From contig NZ_JAPNLM010000004.1 in assembly GCF_026627255.1 (NCBI RefSeq), forward strand, positions 352,748-416,747: a DNA stretch of 64,000 nt, read 5' to 3'. Each line of letters starts with the position of its first letter. Within the stretch, counting starts at the first letter, position 1. The notes beneath the pieces were generated by a model. The model was given only the letters and a program-made list of their open reading frames with translations. It was not told the origin of the DNA and did not search any database. Both the position numbers and the translations under genes were made by a program. Below are positions 9,001 through 17,764 of this stretch, in pieces. This stretch comes from Streptomyces antarcticus (GTDB lineage Bacteria > Actinomycetota > Actinomycetes > Streptomycetales > Streptomycetaceae).

Positions 9001-11316
9001 ATGGGCAGGGACACGGATACGGGCGCCGACACGGTGGACGGCGGCGGCGAGGACGCGGGCGCCCCCGGGCGCCCCCCGGCGCTCGCCCGGGCCACCGCGG
9101 AGCTACGCGCGGGGACGGGTCCGACGGCGGCGACGGCCCGCCGGGCCGTCCGGGTCACACTCGCCGCATGCGCCGGCTTCTACGTCTTCCTGTACGTGCT
9201 GGACCGCCCCGTCTCCGCCACGTACGCCCTGTTCGCCGCCGTCTCCCTCGCCGCCCTGTCCCGGATCCCGGGCACCGGCCGCCAGCGGGCCGCCCAGATC
9301 GTGCGGGTCCTGCCCGTGGCCTGCGTCCTGGTGACGATCGGCACCTTCCTCGCCGTGCGCACCTGGACCGCCGTGGCCGGCATGCTCGTCATCGGCTTCT
9401 GCCTGGCCTTCGCCTCGGCGGGCGGCCCGCGCCCCGCCGGCGCGGCCCCGGGCCTCCAGCTGCTCTACATCCTTCCCTGCTTCCCGCCGTACCTGCCGGG
9501 CGCCCTCGGCGAGCGGCTGGCGGGCGCCGTCGCCGGCATCGTGCTGCTGGTCCTCGCCGAGGCGTACGTCCTGCCCGACCCGCGCCTCCCCACCTACCGG
9601 GACCGGGCCGCCGACGCCGCCACGACCGCCGCCCGGTGCGCCGCCGCGCTGCGGGAGCCGCCGTACGCCCTGCCCGCGCCGCTCGCCGAGCTGGCCCGAA
9701 CCGCCGGCGAGGCACTGCGGCCGTCCCACGTGCCGGAGGGGGAGCGTCCGGCCGGCCCCGGGGTGCACGAGCGCGCCCTGGCGCACACCGGACTTGCCGC
9801 GCGCACCCTGCTGGCCCGGCTGAAGGACCTGCCCGGCCCGCTCGCCGGAGCCCGCCCCGGCCCCACGGGACTGGCGCTGATCCGCTCGGCGGAGCGCGCC
9901 GCCCGGGCGACCGCCGCACTGCTGTCGGACGGGCCCCCCGCGGATGACGCCGGGAGCGCGGCGCGCGGGCTGCTGCACGACCGGGCCGAGAGCGCGCGCC
10001 TCCTGCCGTCCGCCCCGGGCGACCGCCGCCGCCAGGCGGCGCTGCTGGAGGTGGCGGACGCGGCGCTGGTGCTCGGTACGGCCGCGGACCTCGCCGTCCG
10101 CGGGCGCGACGCCCTCCCGGAGGGCGATCCCGGCCGCTTCTGGTACGCCGGAAAGAGCACGCTCCGGCTGTGGTGGGTCCGGCTGTCGGGGCACGCGGGA
10201 CCCCGGTCCGTCCACTTCCAGAACGCGGTACGGATCAGCCTGGCGCTCGCGGCCGCCCGCACGGTGGCCGGGCTGGACTCCCTGCCGCACGGCTTCTGGG
10301 CGATGCTCGCGGTCCTCAGCCTGACCCGGACCACGGCCGTCCAGACCCGCGCCACCGTACGCGCCGCCCTGACCGGGACCTGCCTGGGCGCCCTCGCCGC
10401 CGGGGGCGTCCTCGCCCTCGCGGGCGAGGCGAGCCTGCCGTACGCGATCGCCCTGCCGCCCCTGATGCTCGTCGCCTTCTTCGTCGGCCCGGTGCGCGGC
10501 GTGGGGTGGGCGCAGGCGCTGTTCACGCTGGTCGTCGCCGTGGCGTTCGCACAGCTGGCCCCGACCACATGGCAGCTGGCCGAATACCGGTTCCTGGACG
10601 TGCTCGTGGGCAGCGTCATCGGCCTCGCCTGCGGACTGCTCGCCTGGCCGCGGGGCGCCCACGACGAGGTGGGCCGGGCCGTTGCCCGGCTGCTGCGGGC
10701 CGCCGCCGCCGAGGTGACGACCGCCACGCGCGCCGTCACCCCGGGCCTCCTGCCCCCGGCGGACGGCGGGCACCCGGCCGGCGGAGCAGGACCGTACGGC
10801 GACGACCCGGACGTACAGCACACCCTGGTGCTGGCCGAGTCGGCCTACGCCCAGTACCAGGGCGAGACGCAGCGCCCGGCGGGCCCGGGCCCGGACTGGC
10901 AGAGCGCGCTGATGGCCGGCCACCACGTGCTGTGGGGCGCCCGGAGGGTGCTGGCGGCGGCGGACGGATCGCCGCCCGCCCCCCGGGCCGACGCCAGGGT
11001 GCGGGCGTACGGTGCCTGGGTGGCGGAGGGCTTCGGGCTGGCCGCCGCCCGCTTCGACGTACCCAAGGGCGCGCGGACCCGCGCGGCACCAGGCCCCGAC
11101 GCGGTCGCGGTTGCGGGCGGGCCGCAGGCGTCGGACGCCACCCTCGACGCGCCTCCGGTGTTCTTCACCGCCGTGGCGTGGCTGGACTCGCTCACCGCGG
11201 ACCTGGCCCGCATGGCGGCCGCCCACGCGGTCGAGACCCCGCTGCCCGCAGCCGGCCACCCCGGTACGGCTCGATCGGGAACCCCGTCGCGAGGACGAGG
11301 AGGTTTGGTCGGATGA
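9001..11316 (+). CDS. FUSC family membrane protein (aromatic acid exporter-like)
   Basis: Polytopic membrane protein of 771 residues. Two membrane blocks of five to six helices each (about residues 45-180 and 410-545) are separated by a cytoplasmic domain rich in Ala and Arg. This is the layout of FUSC/YccS/AaeB proteins, which are thought to export aromatic or small organic acids. The second block contains PHGFWAML and LVGSVIGLACG, typical of FUSC. The N-terminal 40 residues are acidic and Gly-rich. ATG 9001 has GGCGGAG upstream. The substrate is unknown. The acetyltransferase gene begins 22 bp downstream. Confidence 0.75.
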   Translation: MGRDTDTGADTVDGGGEDAGAPGRPPALARATAELRAGTGPTAATARRAVRVTLAACAGFYVFLYVLDRPVSATYALFAAVSLAALSRIPGTGRQRAAQIVRVLPVACVLVTIGTFLAVRTWTAVAGMLVIGFCLAFASAGGPRPAGAAPGLQLLYILPCFPPYLPGALGERLAGAVAGIVLLVLAEAYVLPDPRLPTYRDRAADAATTAARCAAALREPPYALPAPLAELARTAGEALRPSHVPEGERPAGPGVHERALAHTGLAARTLLARLKDLPGPLAGARPGPTGLALIRSAERAARATAALLSDGPPADDAGSAARGLLHDRAESARLLPSAPGDRRRQAALLEVADAALVLGTAADLAVRGRDALPEGDPGRFWYAGKSTLRLWWVRLSGHAGPRSVHFQNAVRISLALAAARTVAGLDSLPHGFWAMLAVLSLTRTTAVQTRATVRAALTGTCLGALAAGGVLALAGEASLPYAIALPPLMLVAFFVGPVRGVGWAQALFTLVVAVAFAQLAPTTWQLAEYRFLDVLVGSVIGLACGLLAWPRGAHDEVGRAVARLLRAAAAEVTTATRAVTPGLLPPADGGHPAGGAGPYGDDPDVQHTLVLAESAYAQYQGETQRPAGPGPDWQSALMAGHHVLWGARRVLAAADGSPPAPRADARVRAYGAWVAEGFGLAAARFDVPKGARTRAAPGPDAVAVAGGPQASDATLDAPPVFFTAVAWLDSLTADLARMAAAHAVETPLPAAGHPGTARSGTPSRGRGGLVG

Positions 11317-11338
11317 TCGGACTGTTATCGTCCCGAAC

Positions 11339-11863
11339 ATGCCTGAGCTGATCACACCGACCCCGCGCCTGCACGCTTCCTGGCTCGCCGCGCGCGAGGA
11401 GTGGGCGGACGACGCCCACATGGACGGAGCGAGCCTCGGCTCCGACGACGACGTGGACAGCGCCGAGGGCTTCGCGGCCTGGGTGGAGCGGCTGCACGCG
11501 TACGGGGACCGTACGCTCCCGGTCGAGCAGGGGCGGGTCCACGCCACGTACTGGTGGATCACCGAGGGCGACACCTACCTCGGCGCCATCGACCTGCGGC
11601 ACTACCTGAACGGCTTCCTGCTCGACGCGGGCGGCCACATCGGGTACAGCATCCGGCCCTCGGCGCGTCGGCGCGGGCTGGCGACCTGGGCCCTGGCCCA
11701 AGTCCTGTACGAGGCGCGGCTGCTCGGGATCGACCGGGTCCTGCTGACCTGCGACCCGGGCAACAGCGCGTCGGTGCGGACGATCGAGCGCAACGGCGGC
11801 GTCCTGGAGGACGTACGGGAAACCCTGATCGGCCCGAAGCGCCGGTACTGGATCGACCTCTAG
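11339..11863 (+). CDS. GNAT family N-acetyltransferase
   Basis: Acetyl-CoA dependent acetyltransferase of 174 residues. The acetyl-CoA pyrophosphate loop is seen as RPSARRRGLAT (about residues 108-118), preceded by the beta4 strand GHIGYSI and followed by beta5 RVLLTCDPGNSAS, the usual Asn motif of this subfamily. The C-terminus RRYWIDL is common in GNATs that act on small amines or peptides. ATG 11339 is chosen because homology starts there (MPELITPTPRL). The substrate is unknown. It may be cotranscribed with the FUSC gene. Confidence 0.85.
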   Translation: MPELITPTPRLHASWLAAREEWADDAHMDGASLGSDDDVDSAEGFAAWVERLHAYGDRTLPVEQGRVHATYWWITEGDTYLGAIDLRHYLNGFLLDAGGHIGYSIRPSARRRGLATWALAQVLYEARLLGIDRVLLTCDPGNSASVRTIERNGGVLEDVRETLIGPKRRYWIDL

Positions 11864-12012
11864 GCCGACCTCCAGGCCGACCTAGAGGTCGACCCCCAGG
11901 CCGATCCGCCGTCCCCGTGACAGCACCCCGCCCGGCCTGATGGGATGGCCGGCGGGGGCCCCGGGCGCAGCCCCCACCGACAGTCCCGGCCTGCCGAGTG
12001 GAGGAACCGCGT

Positions 12013-12438
12013 ATGCCGCAGAACCTGACCGTACGGGTGAAAGAACTGCTGGACGGCATGGGCCTCCACGGGGCCGGAGCCGAACTGGACGCGGGCCGGG
12101 CGGTCACCCTCTCCGTCGGCGCGGGCAACCTGATCACGATCATGAAGATGGACGACACCCTGGTGCTCGGCGCGGCGCTCGCCGAGCACGACGAGCGGGC
12201 ACTGCTGCGGGCGGCCCCGGAACTGCTGGAGCTCGTCGCGAACACCACCCCGCCCCCCGCCTTCGCCGCCGGCTCCGTCGTCCTGGAGACGGCGGGCCGG
12301 CCCTTCCGCCTCGGCGGCCACCTGGACCCGCAGGCCGTCGGCTCGCCGCAGGACGTGGCCGAGGCCCTCGGATTCCTCATCAACCTGCTGGACTACGTGA
12401 ACACCGCCACCGCCCGGGGCGCCGGCCGGAACCCGTGA
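12013..12438 (+). CDS. Conserved hypothetical protein, possible type III chaperone-like fold
   Basis: Soluble protein of 141 residues, not recognised with confidence. It has an amphipathic N-terminal helix (VKELLDGMGLHGAGAEL), a strand-rich centre (VTLSVGAGNLITIMKMDDTLVLGAAL) and a C-terminal helix (AEALGFLINLLDYVNTA). This helix-strand-helix order resembles CesT/YbjN-like small proteins, but the similarity is only by shape. ATG 12013 has GGAGGAA 8 bases upstream. The 149-bp gap before it holds three short repeats of CAGGCCGACC. Confidence 0.6.
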   Translation: MPQNLTVRVKELLDGMGLHGAGAELDAGRAVTLSVGAGNLITIMKMDDTLVLGAALAEHDERALLRAAPELLELVANTTPPPAFAAGSVVLETAGRPFRLGGHLDPQAVGSPQDVAEALGFLINLLDYVNTATARGAGRNP

Positions 12439-12629
12439 CCGCGAGCCGCGAGTGCGGCTGCGGCCCAGGTGCGGAGGCGGATGCGGGGCCGGTAACGGTC
12501 GCGCACGGCGTCCCGGCGGACAAGGGTCGCGCCGGACCGATGATTCCGCCCGGCCGTCGACGTCTACAGAAGCGACACGTCCTTCGCAGTGGGCGCAGGA
12601 CGCGTTACCAGCAGACGGGACACCACGAC

Positions 12630-12842
12630 ATGAGCGAGCCGGTGAAAGGCCCTGCCAGCTACTTCCCCTCCATCGAGAAGAAGTACGGGCGCCCGGTCGC
12701 GGAGTGGAAGGACCTCATCCGCTCCTCGCCACTGACCGGGCACATGGAGATCGTCTCCTGGCTGAAGACCGAGCACGGGCTCGGCCACGGCCACGCCAAC
12801 GCCCTCGTCGCGCACACCCTCGCGGAGGACGCCGGCAGGTGA
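12630..12842 (+). CDS. DUF4287 domain protein
   Basis: Small cytoplasmic protein of 70 residues matching the DUF4287 pattern: a short N-terminus, then YFPSIEKKYGRPVAEW, a helix ending GHMEIVSWLK, and the C-terminal GLGHGHANALVAHTL signature. The function of the family is unknown; it often appears alone or fused to DUF5655. ATG 12630 fits the family length. The 190-bp gap upstream contains nothing recognisable. Confidence 0.8.
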   Translation: MSEPVKGPASYFPSIEKKYGRPVAEWKDLIRSSPLTGHMEIVSWLKTEHGLGHGHANALVAHTLAEDAGR

Positions 12843-12923
12843 CCGGCCGCGGTGCCCGGTCGTGTGGGCGGCGGCGCGCGCGCCGTGCGGGCCGCGGGGG
12901 AGGGTGACGGGGCAGGGCAGGGT

Positions 12924-13389
12924 GTGTGGATCACGGTTCCGTCGATGCCGGTCGCGCGGTCCGCGCTCGGCGGCGCGACCGCGAACTGCCCCGAGGGCCT
13001 CCAGGGCAAGTGCGTGTACGCCGTTCCCGGCACCGGGACTCCGGCGGACCTCGCGGCGTACAGCCCGGCCGTCAACACCTGGGCCACGCTGCCGGCGGTC
13101 AAGACGCCCCGCACCGGCTCCGCCGTGACGACGGCCCCGTGCCCGCCCGGACACCGGGGCGAGTGCGTGTACGCCGTCGGCGGCACCGTCGCCGGACCCG
13201 CGGTCAGCGCGGTGGTCGAGGCGTACAGCGTCGAGACCAACGCCTGGATCAGCCTGCCCTCCGTCCAGACGGCACGCACCGGCGCGGCGGCCGCCACGTC
13301 CCCCTGCACCGAGGGCACCGGCCTGCGCGGCAGCTGCGTGTACGTCTTCGGCGGCGCCAACCCGCGGGGCGCCCGTGCGTTCGTCAGGG
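12924..13389 (+). pseudogene. Kelch-repeat protein remnant
   Basis: A readable fragment of about 150 codons with two to three Kelch-type blades. Each has the pattern Cys-Val-Tyr, Val/Phe-Gly-Gly, Tyr, then NTW or NAW and SLPSVQTARTG. Cysteine pairs bracket each blade (NCPEGLQGKC, PCPPGHRGEC, PCTEGTGLRGSC), as in secreted streptomycete Kelch proteins. There is no signal peptide before it. The similarity stops after VFGGANPRGARAFV, where the frame runs into the opposite-strand gene at 13384. Both ends are therefore missing, and it is read as a truncated relic. Confidence 0.65.
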
Positions 13390-13626
13390 GCCGAGCAGGT
13401 CGGCGACCGCCCGCGTCCACCGTTCCCCCCGGTACGGGTACGGGTGCGGGTCCGGTCCCGAGTCCTCGGACCCGTAAGGCTGTTGGTTCCCGGGGGCCGG
13501 CCCGGAGCGCGCCGCCCCGTCGCCGCCGCCGGGTGCGACGCCGGCCTGGGAGCGGAAGCCGACGGCCGCGGCCGCCAGGACGAGCGCGGACACGGCGAGC
13601 AATGCTGTCTTGTGGCGCACGGTCAT
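13384..13626 (-). CDS. Small secreted or membrane-anchored hypothetical protein
   Basis: An 80-residue protein with a basic start, one hydrophobic segment (about residues 9-24, ALLAVSALVLAAAAVGF) and a polar Gly/Pro/Tyr-rich tail containing PHPYPYRGERW. It would be a signal-anchored or secreted peptide. The start is ATG 13626; GTG 13632 is in frame and possible. No clear ribosome-binding site is seen, so it may not be expressed. It overlaps the end of the Kelch relic. Confidence 0.4.
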   Translation of the reverse strand: MTVRHKTALLAVSALVLAAAAVGFRSQAGVAPGGGDGAARSGPAPGNQQPYGSEDSGPDPHPYPYRGERWTRAVADLLGP

Positions 13627-13890
13627 CCCCACGGGGTCCGGTGGTCTTCTCGTCCCGCACGTCCAGGGCGGCCGTCAGGCCCCGCGCGGCTCTCCCGCCG
13701 GGCGGCGCCGCACGCCCGGTCGAGCGGTCCTCAGGTAGAAACGGTAGGCCATCAAGAACCCGGAGCAATCGTTTCCGCAGGCCGAGGGTGCGATCCGGGC
13801 GGGGGGAGCGCCCCCGTCGGGCCCGCCACGGCGGAACTCCCGCGTCCACCGGGGCAGTCGGCGGGTACGCGGAGTGGGTACGGTCTGCTC

Positions 13891-15243
13891 ATGCACAACA
13901 GAGGTCCGGAGCAGCAACAGCGGGGGCACGTGCTCCTCATAGCGGGGGACGCCGCCGTCCGTCGCCGCACCGTGCAGATCGCGCCCAGCGCGAACCTGGC
14001 CGCGCTCGGGGTGGTACCCGCCTCGATGCTGCTGAACAGCGACACCCCCAGCGACACCACGTACCTCGACGGCGCGCGGGACCCGAACACCGTGCTCATG
14101 CGGCTGCGCACGGCGGCGGCCACGCCCGGCCCGCTGTTCGTGTACCTGTCGGGACGGCTCACGGTGGACCGCCGGGGCAACCGGCTGCACCTCGCCCTGC
14201 CGGGAACCACGGCCGGCACCGTCCGCTACACGGGCCTGCCCTGGGAGTGGCTCGGACTGGAACTGCGCGGCCGACCAGCCGGGTTGACCACCGTGCTGCT
14301 CGACCTCGCGGCGGACAAGGCCGCGTGGCCGCTGCTGCGCGAGTACGGCAGCCTGCCCGCCTCGCCGTCCGCCGAGGTGTACGGGGTGGTCTCGCCGCCG
14401 GGGTTCAGCGGCGGCGGCAACAGCGTGAGCGGCTACACCCGGCACTGGATCGAGCAGCTGCGCCGCAGCACCCGGCGCCCGGCGAACCTGCACCTGCACG
14501 CCCTCACCGTGGGATCGGCGGCGCTGCCTCCGGGCGCGCTCGTCCTGCCCACCGCCAGGGAACTCGCGGCCACGGCAGCGCGGACGCCGGCGCCGGGCCC
14601 GGCGTCCGCGCTGCCGCAGGACGCTTCCCGGCCGACCGCGGAAGCCGGGTTCCGACCGCCGGGGCTGCCGGGGCCGCCGTGGTCCGCCGTGCCGTCCAGC
14701 GCCTCGGATGAGGACCTCAGCACCCGGACGCTGCCGGTCCGGCGGAAGGAACGGGCCCGCGACCCCCACCCGGTCACGGCCGTCGCGGTCCGGGTGCCGG
14801 ACTCCCCGCCCGGCCGTGACCCGCGGCCCCACATCCACTCCCTCGCGACGGCCGGCCGGCACCTCGAGGCGGCCACGCTCGCCCAGGCCTGGGAGCAGTA
14901 CGTCCTGACGACCTTCGGGTACGCCTCACAGGAGGCGACCGAGTGGGAGGAGATCCGGGCCGACCTCGCCCGGATGGCGGGCGACTTCGGGCTGGCGACA
15001 CACCTGTGGACGAGCGCAGGCCGGGCCCGTCTGTCCCGCCAGGACGCGGACGCCCCCGAAGTCAAGGCCGCGGCGGCGGGGGCCCTTTACTGCTGGACCC
15101 AGCTCAAGGACCCCGCCGCGGCGCTGGACGCAGGCACCGAACTGATCCTGCTGCTCGACCGCCTGCCCTCCCTCGACCCCCGGCACCTGCGGCTGGCCCG
15201 GCAGCGGCTGGAGTTCCTGCACCACGCGCCGAGCCGGCGCTGA
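13891..15243 (+). CDS. Caspase-fold protein lacking catalytic His and Cys
   Basis: A 450-residue protein of unknown role. Residues 1-220 follow the layout of actinobacterial caspase-like (peptidase C14) domains: LLIAGD start, DPNTVLMRL helix, then FVYLSGR (about residue 83), RLHLALPGT, and VLLDLAAD (about 138). In active members these two positions read YYSGHG and LDCCFSG. Here His is Arg and Cys is replaced, so proteolysis is unlikely. After a Pro/Ala-rich linker (about 230-310) comes a helical TPR-like domain (HIHSLATAGRHLEAATLAQAW to the end). It could be a scaffold or sensor. ATG 13891 is the first start with domain homology; the ribosome-binding site is weak. Confidence 0.6.
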   Translation: MHNRGPEQQQRGHVLLIAGDAAVRRRTVQIAPSANLAALGVVPASMLLNSDTPSDTTYLDGARDPNTVLMRLRTAAATPGPLFVYLSGRLTVDRRGNRLHLALPGTTAGTVRYTGLPWEWLGLELRGRPAGLTTVLLDLAADKAAWPLLREYGSLPASPSAEVYGVVSPPGFSGGGNSVSGYTRHWIEQLRRSTRRPANLHLHALTVGSAALPPGALVLPTARELAATAARTPAPGPASALPQDASRPTAEAGFRPPGLPGPPWSAVPSSASDEDLSTRTLPVRRKERARDPHPVTAVAVRVPDSPPGRDPRPHIHSLATAGRHLEAATLAQAWEQYVLTTFGYASQEATEWEEIRADLARMAGDFGLATHLWTSAGRARLSRQDADAPEVKAAAAGALYCWTQLKDPAAALDAGTELILLLDRLPSLDPRHLRLARQRLEFLHHAPSRR

Positions 15244-15252
15244 AGCCCACGG

Positions 15253-15287
15253 CCGAGGGGTGGGACCCGGCGGGCCCCACCCCTCGG
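15253..15287 (+). terminator. 12-bp GC hairpin after the caspase-like gene
   Basis: CCGAGGGGTGGG (15253-15264) pairs with CCCACCCCTCGG (15276-15287), with an 11-base loop. It begins 10 bp after the stop of the upstream gene. Short GGTCTGGAC repeats follow it. Confidence 0.65.
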
Positions 15288-15311
15288 TCCGGTCTGGACG
15301 GTCTGGACGGT

Positions 15312-15488
15312 CTAGGTCATGGCGCTCAGCAGCGGCGGCGACAGGTGGCAGCGGATCAGGGTCCGGCGCCGCGCGGGCGGCCGAGGTGCGCGGACGGGGT
15401 GGCGGCGGTGCCGTGGCTCGCGGGGCTTCCAGTTGAGCAGGAGGACGGCCGCGAGCATCGGCGCACAGGTCAGCAGCATGAACGTCAT
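15312..15488 (-). CDS. Small predicted membrane protein
   Basis: A 58-residue protein with one N-terminal hydrophobic segment (FMLLTCAPMLAAVLLLNW) followed by a strongly basic Arg/Pro tail, so N-out/C-in topology is likely. ATG 15488 has GGTGGTGA upstream. An earlier in-frame ATG would add a Pro-rich stretch with no homology. Not recognised. The stretch 15489-15824 between this gene and the tRNA terminator holds nothing else that can be supported. Confidence 0.45.
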   Translation of the reverse strand: MTFMLLTCAPMLAAVLLLNWKPREPRHRRHPVRAPRPPARRRTLIRCHLSPPLLSAMT

Positions 15489-15824
15489 GACGTCACCACC
15501 GACCACGCCGACACCCGGCCGATCGGGGAACGGGCGTCCAGGGAACGGCCGGTCCGGCAACCGCCGATCGGGCGACTATGCCGCCGGGCGCGGTGTCCGG
15601 GGCCGGTTCCCGGGGGGGCGGACGAGCCGCTGACGAGGGGACTCCGGACAGGATCGGGGCGGTGCTCGAAGTGCTCACATTCCGGTCAACGGTTCCCGGT
15701 GGGGGTCAGGAAACGACCGGATCCGCCGTTTCACCCCATCTGACCAGACGCGATCCCCGACGAGGGTCCGACCGGCGGAAGACGTCCACCCGGACGGGGC
15801 AACCGGCCGGCGCCCCGGAAACAG

Positions 15825-15856
15825 GTGTGGCCCGAGTCGTAGGACTCGGGCCACAC
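15825..15856 (-). terminator. Terminator of the initiator tRNA gene
   Basis: GTGTGGCCCGAGTC (15825-15838) and GACTCGGGCCACAC (15843-15856) form a perfect 14-bp stem with the loop GTAG. It lies 7 bases past the 3' end of the tRNA on the minus strand. Confidence 0.85.
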
Positions 15857-15863
15857 CGTGCAG

Positions 15864-15937
15864 TAGCGGGGACAGGATTTGAACCTGCGACCTCTGGGTT
15901 ATGAGCCCAGCGAGCTACCGAGCTGCTCCACCCCGCG
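15864..15937 (-). tRNA. Initiator tRNA-fMet (CAT anticodon)
   Basis: A 74-nt tRNA on the minus strand starting CGCGGGGTGGAGCAG, anticodon loop CTCATAA, T-loop GGTTCAAATCC, ending CCCCGCTA; the CCA is not encoded. Initiator marks are present: no Watson-Crick pair at 1-72 (C opposite T) and three G:C pairs (GGG/CCC) at the base of the anticodon stem. It is a single gene with no tRNA cluster. The terminator lies just downstream. Confidence 0.97.
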
Positions 15938-16002
15938 TCGGTAGACCTCACCCTACGCCACGTGGCGCGGGCCGCTGACCACGGCCGTCGCGGCCGCCTC
16001 CG

Positions 16003-16050
16003 CCCTCGGCGAACTCCGCCCTCGGTGAACTCCGCCCTCGGTGAACTCCG
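16003..16050. repeat. Three tandem 16-bp units
   Basis: CCCTCGGYGAACTCCG is repeated three times head to tail, with one C/T difference in the first copy. It lies between the tRNA promoter side and the reductase gene at 16086. Confidence 0.8.
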
Positions 16051-16085
16051 CGGCCCCGTGGCCCCGGCGGTGCTTGAGTACCGGA

Positions 16086-17072
16086 ATGGAGATCCTCGTA
16101 CTGGGCGGGACGGCATGGGTGGGCCGCGAGCTGGCGCGGCAGGGGGTCGGGCGCGGGCACCGGGTGACGTGCCTCGCCCGCGGCGAGAGCGGGGGAGTGG
16201 CGGACGGGGCGGTGCTGGTGACGGCCGACCGGCGAGAGTCCTCGGCGTACGATCCGCTGCTCGACCGGACCTGGGACGCGGTCCTGGAGGTGTCGTGGCA
16301 GCCCGGATTCGTGCGTGCGGCGCTCGCCGCGCTGGCCGGCAGGGCGAAGCACTGGACGTACGTCTCCTCCGTCAGCGTCTACGCCTCCCACGCCGTACGG
16401 GGCGCGGACGAGTCCACGCCGCTGCTGCCCCCGACCGGCCGCGGCGAGGCCGGCCGGGCGGAGTACGGCGAGGCCAAGGCGGCCTGTGAGGAGGCGTCCG
16501 CGCGGGCCCTCGGCGACCGGCTCGTCATCGCGCGGGCCGGCCTCATCGGCGGTCCCGGCGACCACAGCGACAGGTCCGGCTACTGGGTGGCGCGGTCCGC
16601 CCGCGAACCTCGGGGCCGGATGCTGGTGCCGGACGCACCTGCCGCGCCGACCCAGGTGGTCGACGTGCGGGACCTCGCGTCCTGGCTGCTCGACGCCGCG
16701 GAGGCGGGGATCACCGGGACGTACGACGCGGTGGGGCCGGTGGTGCCGTTCGGGGAATGGATCGCGCTCTCCCGCTCCATCGGCGGGCACGCGGGGCCGG
16801 TGGTCGCCGCCGCCCCGGAGTGGCTGCTCGCGCACGGCGTGGCCGGGTTCATGGGTCCCGAGTCGATGCCGTTGTGGCTGGACGAAGCGGGCTGGGAAGG
16901 CTGGTCCGCCCGCACCGGCGCCGCCGCCCGCGCGGCCGGCCTGCGTCACCGCCCGCGCGCCGAACTGCTGGCCGACACCCTGCTCTGGGAACGGGAGCGG
17001 GGCCTGGACCGGCCGCGGCGCGCGGGCCTCAGCGCCGGCCGCGAGCGCGAGTTGCTCGCGGCCCTCGGCTGA
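16086..17072 (+). CDS. NAD(P)-dependent epimerase/reductase, extended SDR type
   Basis: A 328-residue Rossmann-fold enzyme. The N-terminal [14 protein letters not shown] is the nucleotide-binding glycine motif. [18 protein letters not shown] sequence (here [13 protein letters not shown]) carries the SDR Ser/Tyr region, and YGEAKAACE replaces the usual YxxxK with a Tyr-Gly-Glu-Ala-Lys. The C-terminal half has [18 protein letters not shown], typical of atypical SDRs such as isoflavone-reductase or CSP41-type proteins in actinobacteria. The substrate is not predictable. ATG 16086 begins the glycine motif region directly. Confidence 0.85.
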   Translation: MEILVLGGTAWVGRELARQGVGRGHRVTCLARGESGGVADGAVLVTADRRESSAYDPLLDRTWDAVLEVSWQPGFVRAALAALAGRAKHWTYVSSVSVYASHAVRGADESTPLLPPTGRGEAGRAEYGEAKAACEEASARALGDRLVIARAGLIGGPGDHSDRSGYWVARSAREPRGRMLVPDAPAAPTQVVDVRDLASWLLDAAEAGITGTYDAVGPVVPFGEWIALSRSIGGHAGPVVAAAPEWLLAHGVAGFMGPESMPLWLDEAGWEGWSARTGAAARAAGLRHRPRAELLADTLLWERERGLDRPRRAGLSAGRERELLAALG

Positions 17073-17129
17073 GGCGCCGCCCTCGGCCGAGGCCCACGGA
17101 CCGGGACGTCCGCGTCCGCGCGCGCGTCG

Positions 17130-17672
17130 TCAGGAGGCGCGCTTGCGCAGGTGCGTCGTGAGGTGGTGCGTCAGGGGCTGTCCCACCGCCGCCATGTCAT
17201 GGACCACCGTCATCTCCCCGGCGTCCACGGTGTAGCGGCGCCGGGTTCCGGTGACCTCCTTGGCGAGCGGGGTCAGCCCCACGCTCCCGGTCTCGATCTC
17301 GAAACCGGTGCCGGACACCCGCCCGACGTACGTCTCCACGATGCCCGTCGGGTGGGCGAGTACGACCTCCAGCGACGCGTCCGGCGTCACCCGCCACCAC
17401 CCGGACTCGCGCCCCGCGGGGCGCACGGCCTGCCCGGCCCCGTCGATCAGCCACGCGCGTGCCTCGTAGCGCAGGAAGGGGCGGCCGTCGTGGCTGAAGG
17501 TGATCTCCTGCTCGTACGTGAAGTCCTGCGGCAGGGTCGGGTACTGGCCCCGGCCCCGGCCGTGCCACCGTCCGAGCAGTGGCAGCACCGGCCCCAGCAG
17601 CGGATGCGGCTCGGGGCCCTCGCCGAGGACGTGACTGTCGGGGTAGGGATTCTCCCGCACCGGTTCGAACAT
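17130..17672 (-). CDS. Nitrobindin / FABP family haem-binding protein
   Basis: A 180-residue lipocalin-like beta barrel of the nitrobindin (THAP4 C-terminal, DUF1794) family. The family start [15 protein letters not shown] (the GxWxGxG motif) is at about residue 33. The conserved barrel strands [19 protein letters not shown] and [25 protein letters not shown] follow. In nitrobindins a His near the C-terminal end ligates ferric haem that reacts with peroxynitrite/NO; a conserved His run is present here (HHLTTHL), but which one ligates is inferred. ATG 17672 has AGGGTG upstream. Confidence 0.85.
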   Translation of the reverse strand: MFEPVRENPYPDSHVLGEGPEPHPLLGPVLPLLGRWHGRGRGQYPTLPQDFTYEQEITFSHDGRPFLRYEARAWLIDGAGQAVRPAGRESGWWRVTPDASLEVVLAHPTGIVETYVGRVSGTGFEIETGSVGLTPLAKEVTGTRRRYTVDAGEMTVVHDMAAVGQPLTHHLTTHLRKRAS

Positions 17673-17764
17673 GTTCACCCTGCTTGTCTGTGGGAAGCCG
17701 CCGTGCCGCGCCGTGACCAAGTATGACCCGGCGCGACCGCCCGCGCGGCATTCCCGCGCCCCCC

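Noticed and set aside
15578..15904. Open frame of 108 codons ending AGTGFEPATSGL
   Set aside because: The tail is the translated antisense of the initiator tRNA; this peptide ending is a well-known false ORF at tRNA genes.
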